Shown here piece after piece: positions 1 to 12,400 of a stretch of DNA of 64,000 nt. How positions within the stretch are numbered: the first letter of the stretch is position 1; each line of letters begins with the position of its first letter. Under the pieces are notes generated by a model. The model did not search any database and was not told the origin of the DNA. It saw only the letters and a program-made list of their open reading frames with translations. The stretch comes from Norana najaformis (taxonomy: Eukaryota; Annelida; Clitellata; Crassiclitellata; Hormogastridae): the NCBI GenBank assembly GCA_964023275.1, contig OZ029923.1, positions 3,217,545 through 3,281,544 on the forward strand, read 5' to 3'. A program made the position numbers and the translations under genes.

Positions 1-298
1 ACTGCTGTTCGTCTTCTTTGAAACTGTAGACCGCAACATTCCATCTGTGTTTGCACATTGGAACATTTCTTCGGTTGTTGTTTACTTAAGCCCACGAGAC
101 CTATATTGAGGACAAAGTGGAAAGATGATCCTGGACTCATTTAAGTTCTTTGGCAGAGCCTCCTCATTGGTATAAGTTATGTGACATGGAGCTGAGAGAT
201 GGAACAGCCCCACTGTTGGCATCACGTGCTCTTCATCAAACTCTAAGGTCTTCATATAATTTGAAGACTCGAGTTTCTGCCTCAACAGGAAACAATTA

Positions 299-940
299 GA
301 ACGCCCAGTTCCTCTTAATTCCGGTCATGTGATGTTCATCTCTTTGAATTTTTAACACACTGCTAATTCTAGTGATCCCAAGGCAGGTGTGCAACAGGTG
401 TCCTCAGATAATTTATTCTTTAGCGCCTGGTTATAGGCAGAGATTGAGGTGGCTGATCCAAAACTAGGTCTGTGAGGAGTTTCTTTTGATGCGGCTCGGT
501 ATAAATTTGCGACTACAAAGTGGTTGGAGACGAATGGGTTAACCATTTTGACCTTTTCCTATGCCTAATTTTTTCATGAACGTTTTGTAGCTTTGTAATT
601 TTGATGGCCTCTTTTGGTTCCTCAGTTTCTGATGACCTGGTTTAGTTTTTATGATTTTAGATGGCCTTTGCTTAATTTCCCGATTTTTTAATGACCTTCT
701 ACCAGTTTTTCTGATTATTATGTCCTTTTTTCCTTATTAGTTTCCCAGTGTTTTAATGAACGTTTTTTTAAATTTTGTATGTGTTTTTTGTTTTGTTTTT
801 AGTTCTGCAGGTTTTTGGTGACATTTTAAGTTTTTCTAATTTTTAATGGCGTTTTTTTAATTTCTCGCTTTTTAAATGACCTTTTTTAGCTTTTCTGATT
901 TTGAAGGCCTTTTTTAGTTGCTCAGTTTCTTGTTTATTTT
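299..940. other. T-rich intron stretch, no gene
   Basis: AT-rich spacer with irregular repeats of phrases such as ttttaatgaccttttttag, repeated in copy B at about 39.9-40.5 kb. No splice-supported open frame is visible. Confidence 0.6.
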
Positions 941-1084
941 TTCTCACTTTCCAAGCTTAGTAAGCAACCCTCACCCAAACCTAGTGGCAATCACTTGCCT
1001 CCAAATTGAGATGGGGAATGGACGGATCCCCTTGATGGCGGCCAGATTACCCATCACATCACATATGCATCTTTCAGTCTGGAA

Positions 1085-1175
1085 AAGGTTGCCTAGCAAC
1101 CTGCAATAAGGTTGCCTAGCAACCTGCAATAAGGTTGTCTAGCAACCTGCAATAAGACTGGCTAGCAACCTTACT
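1085..1175. repeat. Short tandem repeat with cctagcaacctgcaataagg units
   Basis: Three to four units of about 26 bp (gttgcctagcaacctgcaat). CCTAGCAACC resembles the inverted-repeat X-box half sites bound by RFX factors (GTTGCC/GGCAAC). Copy B keeps a shorter version at 40660-40720. Regulatory function is only a possibility. Confidence 0.55.
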
Positions 1176-1445
1176 TGCCTGTGTTTCATCAGCAGTTCAA
1201 ATCCATTGTGGTCAGCCGTGGTTTGTGATGTCTTGTTGAATGCATCTCTTGAAATGATGCTATGTATTATACTTTAACATGTTGATATTCATTAGCTAGA
1301 GACATGAATATATTATGTTAATTATGTATGAATATTGATATTCATTGAAACAGACGTGAATGTATTATGTTAACTGTGGATAAAAATAATTTTAATTAAC
1401 ACTAGACAGTATTATACATAAATATTTACTGTCATATTTATGCAG

Positions 1446-1712
1446 CAATCACGCCTTCCACTCCTTCTGCCTTCCGTGGTCGTAACATTAACATGAACTG
1501 TACCTTGGAAGGCATAGTTGCGAGTGACGTATCAGCCAGCAATTTGTCTTTCTCTTGGACAAATCCGGAGTTGAATGAGATATCTGTAACTCGCGTCATC
1601 AATAGTCGTACCGTAACCCTTACCATCACGAGAGTACTTGTCAGTATGTCATCCAGCAGAATTTCCTGTCGTCTGGGCAATTATACCTTGGATGAGGTCG
1701 CCATTGTTGTAG
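1446..1712 (+). CDS. Gene 1 exon: N-terminal Ig-like domain
   Basis: Phase 1 to phase 1 exon of 267 nt, acceptor tttatgcag, donor GTTAGG. It encodes a single Ig-like domain with one Cys near the start (MNCTLEG) and one near the end (ISCRLGNY), a Trp between them (SFSWTN), and several N-glycosylation sequons. An N-terminal Ig domain before the cytokine-binding module is typical of gp130, LIFR and G-CSFR; in gp130 it contributes to higher-order complex assembly. The gene 2 counterpart at 41004-41270 has exactly the same length. Confidence 0.85.
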
Positions 1713-4700
1713 GTTAGGCCAGTTTTTGGATGAATAGTTTATTTAGAAAAGCTGCCACTGGGACAGGAAGGAAATATCTTTAAAATTTGCACGTTGCGCC
1801 ATAGCTGCTCCACCCCTATTAAATCGAACTCCCCAGAGGTTTGACTGTTATTTGACCCTTCATACGAACTCACCAACACTTCACCTGTTGCAATTTCTGT
1901 GCTGGTTTTTTCACTCAAAACTGAAAACACTACTTTTCCAAAATCTCATCCTGATTCTTCCTCTTCCCCTTATCTCTCTTCCCACTCCAATTCCAAACAC
2001 CATTCGCCGTAACCGTTCAACTGTCTTCCTCCCTGACTCCTGGATCTTGACCTGGAGCCGAACACTTTCTGCCTGACGATTTTGTTTTGACTGAGCGCCT
2101 TTTGAGATTGCAATTTCTGTGACTGGTGGTTGGGCCATGGATGAGGTGCTTCTCATTTAGACAAGGGGCACAAGAAGAAGGTTTTTAGGTGCAAGATTTA
2201 TTAAGAAACCTCTTTTATTATGTTCTTGTATCACCTTGAGGCAAACTAAAATGAGTACGTTAGCTGTACACTGTCGAAGGAAGGATCAGAGGGTGACGGA
2301 GACTGAGAAACTTACTTCACTAGTGCTCCATATCCCATTTACAATATCTGGCCCTCATGGATAGCTTAAAAGTAGTAAGGAAAGGCTGGGTTTAACTTCA
2401 CAATGACCCACCCTCTCAGCTCTCTTATCGTGTACATATCTTGTGTAAATAAAGAGGTATGAATAAAGAGATAAACTCTGTAGTATCAAAGCACTTTCCA
2501 AAATAATTTACTCTTAAAGATACTGATATTATCCTAAGTAGTCTGCTCTTAAAGGTACTGGTATTCACCTAAATAGTCTACTCTTAAGGGTACTGATATT
2601 CTCCTTCACTTTCATCATCTTCCTCCTCCTGTGCCTATTCTTATTTCTCATATTGCTCTGCTTCTACACTTCAATTTACAGTCCCTATTTCTTTGCCTTC
2701 ATTTTACACTTACGTTGTTGCTATAAATCACCATTCTATGTCTGTTTTACAATTCTCAGATGAACCTCGATTCCCCAACGCTCCCGAGTGTATTGTCTAC
2801 AACTGGGACAGCATGACTTGCTCCTGGGAAGTCGACGAAAATGAAACTTCAACCATTTCGCTGGCTTACAGTCGATCGTAAGTTTCAGACATCAACATGT
2901 TACACCCATACTTCATTTACTGTATTTGCTGCCCATTGGGCAGACAATTCAGTTAAAAATTGGTATTGTAGAATTGGATTGGTCACATACTGAATTGATG
3001 AATTGAATTGGACACATACTGGATTGATGAATTGGATTGGTCACATATTACGTGGAAATTCTCAGTGATCGAAGGAAGAATTGAGTGAAATAAGGTTCCA
3101 GGAAGACCAAGGAATATGCTGTTGGACTGGACGATTGATAAAGAAAGAAGACGGGGCTACAAAGAAGTTAAGGAAAGGGCACTGAACAGATAAGAATGGC
3201 GTCATTGGATTCTTGGACCGGCCTAAGGGCAGAACACTGAAGAAGAATTATAGTTCACAAGGTAATATATTTATTCCAAAGGACCCAGTTTCTACTCAAT
3301 GCTTGCCCCATATACCAACAAAAGTTGCACTCGATCAGCGGACGCTGACTCTTCCTGTGCCTCGCACCAGTATAGTGTTGGTCTCTAGGCATTCTCAGTG
3401 GCTTGTCCGAAGCTTTGGTATTCACTGCCCAGTCCTTTCGTTCGGTCAGTTCTTTTACGTTCCTAAACTGAAGACTCTGAGATTTTTTTCGACTTATTTA
3501 CCCACCCTGACTTCAAGTTTTAAGTGACAGTTGGATGAGCTGAAGATGTTTCTCGCACTCCTGCAGATCGAATGTTCCAGAGGGATGGATCGAGCCTTGC
3601 AAACGGTGATGTACATGATTAGATGTGCGAAAGCGTGGTACCACCACCAAGCCTTCATTGCCTTGGAGACTGGCTTATGCAAGATCCGGTGAGGGCTGTC
3701 CAGGAAAGAGGATTCTAAAATCTATGATTTACTCCGCTGCATACGGTGTTCCTACCAGGCGCCGACAGTTCAAAAAATTACAAGGAGTGTAGGTCAAGGC
3801 CGTATTTGTTGGTGACCTGTCCTTTTTCTGTAGGTCATCGGTCATTTTGATTAATTACTGTTACCTTTATTGAATTCCAGATTTCTTATGACCTCTTGTT
3901 TAGTCTCCTGATTTTTGAACGATTTTTATGACTGTTTTTAGTTTAAGATATTAATTGCCTTTAAGAGTTCCCAGATATACATTAACAAATTATCTATTAA
4001 ATTGCAATATTTTGTAGTATAAATATTATAAACTAAATACTGATCTAGAATATGACATTTAGATTCTGAATATGCTGGCCAGTAGTTGTTAGAGACAAGA
4101 TTTCGTGAAAGGGGAGAAGTGTAGAGTCAAGATATTTGAATTAAACAAATTAAAAATTTTGAGTAAATTGACATTTGTTGTAAAGCAGTTACATTAATTG
4201 TTAAATTTACATTCTTGCTTGACTTAAGATTTCTGGTGACATTTCTGTTTGTCTATATTTCAGTTAATTTTCAAATAATATAATTTTTATCCTATAGCAG
4301 TAATATTGAGCAAGATCATAAAGACATTATAATGACAGTAAGATCACATAGCAGTAATATTAAGCAATGATAAAAAGACCATAAAGATAACATAATGATA
4401 ATAAGATCATAAAGCAATATTATAAGCAATGATAATAAGATCATAAAGCAAAAAATTAAGCTATGATAATAAGGTCATAAAGATCACATAATGATAATAA
4501 GATCATAAAGCAATATTATTAAGCAATGATAATAAGATCATAAAGCGATAATATTAAAGAATGATAGTAAGAAGATCGATAAGAATAACAGAGTACTCGC
4601 TGCCCTGTGCTAAATCGGAGAGAAGGTTAAGCCTTTCTTACACTGGAAAATACCACAGATGCTACTACGGCAACTATCCGCCCCTTGCCACCTCTTGCAT

Positions 4701-6442
4701 TTTCTGTACAGGTCTTTCACTCCGAAGCTAAAACATTACTTTTCCAAAGATTGGCTCCTGTTATCTTTCCCAGAATCACGATTTTGCTTAGCAACGACCA
4801 TCAACTGATGCCTTGAGCATTATTTCAGTGGCGCTATAGAAGTTATTAGATTAGATTAGATCAGATTATCTCCATATCTTTCATGCCGATCCAATTCCAA
4901 ACACCATCCACCGTAGCCGTCCGTCTCTCTACCTGCTTAACCATTGACTTTGGACTTGGAACCAAACCTGACCTTACCTGCCTTACCGATTTTGATTTGA
5001 CTGTGCGCTTCCGTGAATAAGCTGGTTCCCGCAACTTAGCTTTTCTGTAAAGTTAAGTATCCTGTATCTCACAGTTGAGACGTAGTGGAGACTCTCATTT
5101 CATTTCTTAGGCCTTTGAGCCGACAATGGACGAATCCCAAAGTCCTGGTCACGAGGCCAGTGCACCGCAGAACTTGCCGTTTACTTCCAAGCTTACGCCA
5201 GTACCAAATTAAACTGCCTGGTGACAGAGGCATGGTGTGCGCAAACAACTTGCCCAGGGTCGTTACAAGGTATCGAACCCACAACCGCATGATCATTGTC
5301 CAAAAGTGTACCGATAGACCACCGTTAATCCAGAAATTGCAATTACGATTGTATGATTATACGGATAAGACTTAGCATGTGTCATGATTTCTTATCGTTA
5401 CAAAGCGCTTCCATACAAAGATCGCTTAGATATTTGTACGTGTACTTGCTTCTTCGTCTTCTATAGAACGTGTCGATCAGAAAAATACTGGTGTCCTCGC
5501 CCGTCCCGTGAACGTGGACGCGGCAATTGCACATGGAGTGCACTTGATCAAAACACAAATCATTTCATGTTTTTGGACCACTGTTTGGCCTACGCGATTA
5601 CAAATGCTTTCAGTGTGACGGCACTTGGCAGGGGTGAACTTGTCAGGATTGAAAACTTCGGTAGGAATTTGTTACAGGTGGCTTCGTGCCGAGATTGCTT
5701 TGCTCACGTATGAAAAGCATGTTCCACCACTAACAACTATAGTAACTAATACAGCTGGTTGTTGTTTATGTTAACATCAAGAGACACTACTAATGCATCG
5801 CTATTGTAACTTAACATGAATGCTATTAAAATATTTATTTATTCAGTTATGGTGTTAAGTCAAAGTGTAGTCTGATGAGGATATTGAAGTGGGTGTGATT
5901 TGGTGCTGTGTACAGACATTGAGCTTTACAATTGTCACACTACAGCATGCGGAGATTTCACTAACATTGTCGCATTTCCTTATATTGCACACAGTATCGT
6001 AATCTACAAGTCGTGTGGACATCGATTACTTCTTATTATCTCTTCTTTACTATAGAGTGGTTCCTTTTTTGGGGTTCTTGATTAGTTGAAGACCTGTCTG
6101 AGAATACTGATAGTGGTTGAATCATCTGTTTACCTACCAGCTTGCTTTTATTGATATTCATTTACCGACCCCAGATGAATTGAAGACTGAGTTGGCACCA
6201 TATTGTGTTATTCAGTGAATTATCACACCTCCAAGTACTAACGTGGCTGAGTGCTGCTTAACTTTTGTGCTCCAGCCAGAGTTGTTGTGTCAGGCTGATG
6301 GAGAATGCTGTGTTTGTGGATTTTAGTAAAGTTTTTGGCTAAGCTCTACTCAAATTTAAATAATTCTGACTGAAAAACTTAGAACTGATGTTTTATCACT
6401 GCACACTAAAACTATCCTGCATAAACACTGTCAAGTTCAATT

Positions 6443-6482
<40 letters not shown>

Positions 6483-9400
6483 TATTNNNNNNNNNNTGTG
6501 AGTAAAGGACTTGCTGAAGGTCCCTACATGGTGAGCGCCTAAGGGAAGGCTCGAATCCTTCCTCTCAGCTTTATTGCATACAGTATTGTAGCTAACAGCT
6601 TACAGTAAACAGCAGCAGGAAAATTGACTAATTACTGTTATTGAAATTTAAGCGAAATGTGTCATCTGATACCGGTGAAGCAGGACGATCGGATAGTTTA
6701 CAGTTCCAGGCATCTGTCCGCGGCGGTCATACCCCACTGCCAATATCCCAGCATCCTTCCCTCTAGGATGTCAGTTGAATGCGGGTGAACGGATGGATGC
6801 GAGTTGATGTAGTGGTGCTAAAGAAGTATGAGGGAACCATCAGTGTCAGATTCCGAATTTTGACCTCTTAATGCGCATGTGATTAAGCGCAAGAGAGTTG
6901 AAGAGAGTTGAGGGATTTTGCGCAGTTTCAACGAGAGAGGGTTGGAAAGTTTAATGTACAGCTGCTTATTAACAACTTAGATGTTACTTGTGTTTGGTAT
7001 GTAACTATTGTTGTAAAAATGTAAAGTATCGCATATCCATATCCCACAAGTCAGACGTTGGGGTGGCACTCATCTCCTTTTCTTAGACTCTTGAACCGGC
7101 AATGGACGAATCCCAATGCGTGGAAAGGGGCCAGTGCATCGGACGACTTGCCATTTACTTCCCGGCTTATGCCGGAACCAAATTCAACTGTTTGGTGACA
7201 GAGGCATGGTATGCGCAAACAACTTACCCAAGGTCGTTACAAGGAGTCGAACCCACAATCACACGATTATTGACCAAACGTGTTACCGATAGACCACCGT
7301 GCCACAAAACTTTTTTTTACCTGAGCCGGAATAGCACTGGATTACCAGGCTTTTACTGTTCGTGGTTCCACTTCTTAGGGTATGGAGAAAGTTTAGCATA
7401 CTGTTGCACATAGGCAGCTGAGACATTCCAGTTATGCATTCCACTAGCCCTTAATCCCACCAGGACAAACTTAAGATTAGCCTCCTCTGGCCAACGGTTT
7501 GTTCCAGCCTACCAAAAAGATGGAGTTTTCGTGCCTTTTCAAAATCTGGTCCAAATCTATGAAATTCTCTACCACCAGCTTTGAGGGACCTTTCTCTTTC
7601 TTTTATTTCATTGCGCAAAGGATTGAAGACTTATCTATTTTCTAGCTACCCGTGCTTTTGAGGTGAATGCATAATTAGCGCGATTTAAATATCTGTTTAA
7701 TGATAATGGCATAGGTATTCAGTATGTACCACGGACCAGAATATTCCATGGCTTTCTCGAGACTTTGGATTTTGGTGACTGATTCTTTCCACTCTGACAG
7801 GTACCGTGATGGAATTTTGAGTAAGTCCTTCACTCACAGTTGCTCAGCGCCACCGATTGATGCTTGGTCATTAAATATTGACGCTTAATAAATGCAGAAA
7901 TAATAGAGTAGACATGATAATCCAGGCTTCAGATTGGCACCACCCGAAAACGACAGTTGCGAAGTTACAGTTTAGGCAATTACTTACAATTTTGGAAATT
8001 ACCTTGGACTTACAAGTTGACCTGAGTGTTTTTTGGCTTTTGTATCTTATTTAATTTTTTAAGGTTCGCACAGGATTTTATTGCTTTATCACTTCTATTT
8101 CTGGTCTCCTGACAATCAGACTTGATTCTTGACACATCATCTTAGGACAACCCCACTGATTTGACGCTGCGCTCGTGAATAAGCTGGTCCACTGCACTTA
8201 GTTTTTAAGTAGTGCTTTAGAAATTTCGAGTTTACGATAACCATTACAATATTATCTTATCAGCTGTTATTTTCAAATTGCTGCTATCGTCGCCCGTGGA
8301 AAGATTGTCCAAAGCATGAGCACAAAATAGGTTTATGGGATTCATCTTTGAACCAGCTTTTTCCAGTCGGCTACCATGACCCAGATACAAGCGGAGCGCT
8401 CTATCCAATCGGCTTCCGTGACCCACATACCATGCCAAGCGCTCTATCCAATCGGCTACCGTGCCTCGCAGTTGTTGGTGTACAGATTGTCGTAGTCACA
8501 GACTATAGTAAACAGAAGCAGGAAATTGACTGAATATTGATATTGAAATTTAAGCGAAATGTGTAAACTGATATCGATGAAGCAGGGTGATCGGATAGTT
8601 TACAATTCCAGGCATCTGTTCGCGGCGGTCATAGCCCACTGCCAGTATCCCAGCATCCAATCCGTCCAGGATCCGAGTTGAATGTGGGTGACGGGTGGAC
8701 GTGAGTTGGTGTAGCCGGGCTGAAAAAGTATGAGGGCACCACTAGTATCAAGTTCCGAGTTTTGTACTCCGAATGGGCATGTGATCAAGCCCAGTAGAGT
8801 TGGGATTTTGCGCAGTTTCAAAGAGAGAGGGTTGGAAAGTTTAATGTACAACGGCGATTTAACAAATTAGATGTCACTTGTACTTCGTATGTAACTTTTG
8901 TTGTGAAAAAGTAAAATATTCCACAAATGAGACATAGGGAGACCTTGAGCCGCAGTGGACGAATCCCAAGGTCCAGAACACGGAGGCAAAGCATCGCAGG
9001 ACCTGCCGTTTACTTCCAAGCTTATGCTACAGTAATACCAAAGTATACTGCTTGGTGACAGGCAGATGCGCGCAAACAACTTGTCCATGGTCGCTACAAG
9101 GAGTCGAACCCGCAACCCCATGATAATTGACCAAACGCATTACCGATAGACCACTGTGCCGGACAAACTTATGTTATTCCTTAGCCGGAAGAGCAGTGGA
9201 TTCCAGGTTTTTTTCTGTTCATGGTTCCACTTCTCAGGGTTTTTTGTTCATGGTTCTACTTCTCAGGGCACGGAGAATGTTTACTGTATAATTAGCACAT
9301 AGACAGTTGAGATGCTGACTTAGGCATTCCACCCACATTTTATCCTACCAGGACAAACTTAAGATCAACCTCCTCTGGCCAACTGTTTGTTCCAAATTAA

Positions 9401-12400
9401 TAAAGCAGGACGTGCGGTTTTCTTGCCTTTTCACTTGCCATCCACATCTATGGAATTCGCTATCACCATATAAGAGAAAGAGAAGCTTCCCTTAAAGCTG
9501 TAGCTTTAAGGAAGCTTCTCTTTCTATATCATTTCGCAAACAACTGAAGACATCTTTTCTGCAGCTTCCAGCGCTTTTGAGGTGAATTCATATTTAGCGC
9601 GCTATGAGTATCTGATTAATAATAATGTCATAGGTGTTCACTACGTACCCCGAACCTCAACAGGACTGGATTCCCCGACATTTTCGGTTCCTAAGTCCGA
9701 GACTCTGGATTTTGCTGCGAGTCCTTCAATCACAGTTGCACGGCGCCATCGATTGATGCTTAGTCATTAGATAGTGGCGCTTAAGAAATACAGAAATAAT
9801 AGAGAGTAGAAATAATAATCTAGGTTTCGAACTGGCACCTCCCGATAATGACAGTGGCGGAGTTGGTCTTGGCAAGACTGGTTACATGTAGCACCTTCTA
9901 GGAACTTCACAACTGAACATAAGTTAAGGTGAAGCAAGGTAATTACCTTGGACTTACAATTTAACCTGAATTTTTTGGTTTTTGTATCTTATTTAATATT
10001 TTAAAAGTTTTTCCAGTGTTTTCACAGCTTTGACACAATAATGTCTTATTCTTCAGCTGTTATTTTCAAATTGCAGCAATGGTCGCGATTGGTTTGATTG
10101 TCCAAAGCTTGAGCACAAAAGATGTTTGTGGGATTCATCCCTGAATCAGTATAAGAATCAGTATTTTGAGGCTTCATACATCGTTGCACTTTATAGAACG
10201 GAAAACGGAGGAAAAACTGTGTTTTTGCACCAAACCCAGAGGACCTTTGACAGCAGACTTATAGGTATGAATGCGGCGATCTGTGTGAACTCTTTTTCGT
10301 TTTCAACGATGCAACTCTGCATTTATTCTTTAAATTAGTTTTTTGTATTATTTTTTGCCGGAGGTACCTCGGGACTTTTAAAAAAGGCTCAGGAGAAATA
10401 AAATCTCTGGGTTGGCTAAATCTAATAATTATTGTTATCATTATCATTATCATTATTATGTAGAATCCCAATGGAGGACTAAGCCTTGAAAACCCGTTGA
10501 ACCATGCCTACAGAAAACCACTTGGACCATGCCTTTACTGAAGGATATCTTGGACCATGCCTTAGAAGATCTTAAAGACCATACCTTTGAAAAACCCATA
10601 GACCATATGCCTCTAAGGTCTTCAAGGACCATTCCTATTTGTAATTGTAATTGAAATTTGTATAGCGCCTCTGCAAGATGAACTCACGAAAGGCGCTCTC
10701 AGCGCTAACGATCTTAAATGTCATTAAGAACGGAACAATCATCCATTCTTAAACATTGCTCAGATGACTAGAAGAGTCACCAGTGGCAAACTCGCGCACT
10801 CACGCAGAACCCAGCCAACGGGTTCCCAACTAGAGATGAATGATGACAGCTTATTTAGCCTTGGACCATCCGATCAGTCATAGTTTTAAGGACTTCAGAG
10901 GCCAGGATTCTGAGGACTTTAAAGACCATCCCGGTGAAGACCCAAATGGACCGAACCTTTGAGGTCCTGAAGTGCCATGCATCTGAGCACCTCAAAGATG
11001 ATGGCCACACCTCGTCGTCTAACCTGGGACCAGATGGGAAACGGTTCTGACAGTTTCATTTTCTCCTCCAGTTTCTCTGTCTGCCCAACTTTTACGACTG
11101 TGTGTGAGTAACCAAACTTCGGCTTTGTCTGCATGTTTGCCTTGAACGTTGATTGCTAGTTTGAGATATGATCTCTCCTCGTTAGTTTCATTTTGATCGC
11201 TAGGTCCCTGTTTGCTAAACATTTAGTTCGTTTGTTTGGTGATGACCTTTGACATCAAACTACTAACAGTTTGTCTAGTTTGGCTTTGTATGCTACTAAC
11301 ATTAACTGATTTTGTGTACAGTAGTTCGTTAAGCGTAGATATTTATCAATTGTATCAAATGCTTGTAGTGTAACTGTTCAAAACTACATGTGTAAAGTAG
11401 TGTTGCAGTGTCTTCTTCATCGTCATCGTCGTCATCTTCTTCTATTTTCTTCTTCCTGTGCTGTTCTCTTCTTCCTTCTCCCTCTGATCCTTCCCTCCTC
11501 CTCCTTCACTTCTGTAGAACCAAACCTTAGTCAAGCTTTTGCCACTGGATTTTAATCCAAAGCAAACTTTTGGATTCGCTGACCCATTGGACTTTAAACC
11601 GAACTTTTTGTCTCCTTGATCCACTAGATTTTAAACCGGGCTTGTCCAACGATTTACGATTTTAAATTCATTCACACATTCATTCATTCATTCATTCATT
11701 CTAAGTCTTTATATAGCGCCCCTCCAAGATACCCACTCATGAGTCATTTCTGACTATGGTGTCACTTGTAGAGATGGTCACTTGATGCCGCATGCTATAG
11801 GAGTCATTAGGTAAGATTAGGTGAGCAATGTACTCCTGGGACAGCGCATTGGCTGAGTTTCACTACGAGTGTTTTATGGTAGGCCTTTATGAGCGTTTAG
11901 TGTGAGCAGTTTTCTATGACCAGTGGCAAAAATATGGCTGTGAGAGCTGGGCCATAACGAAAGATGAATAGGCAAGAATCAACGCATTTGAAATGAAATG
12001 TCTGCGGCAGAATCTTAGAGTACCCTGGACGCTAAGAAAACAAATGAGTGGGTCCTAGGGACGCAGGAGTGCAGATGATTCTGCTGGTATTAATCAAGAA
12101 GAGGAAGCTGTCATACTTCGGACGTGTGCTATGAAAGAATGGAGACTGCTTAGAGAAAGTGATCATCCAAGGGTACAATTCCTGGATCTTGAGCTCGGGG
12201 GAGACCCAAGATGACATGGATCAATAACAAGTCGTGGACTGAATTATCGTTCGACCTGTTGTTACAGGAGACAAGGAAAAGAAGCAGATGGAACAGAATT
12301 GTCCGTGGTGCAGCCAATCCTCGGCTCGAGGACAGTTGAAGACAAGACAAAATATGAGCATTCTGGCAACACTAGTGGACAGTGCTGTGAGACATTGATT

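Larger units (their letters stand above)
6600..10140. repeat. Local tandem duplication of about 1.85 kb around alternative exon 3b
   Basis: 6600-8350 and about 8500-10140 run in parallel: agcagg-aaattgact start, the tccaggcatctgt(c/t)cgcgg segment, a tRNA-derived SINE, the ctgttc(g/a)tggttcca segment, a SINE tail, and finally exon 3b or its remnant. Confidence 0.8.

Noticed and set aside
5-61. Start of another gene at the left edge
   Set aside because: The sequence resembles the LINE 3' end found at 39149-39200; no exon signature.
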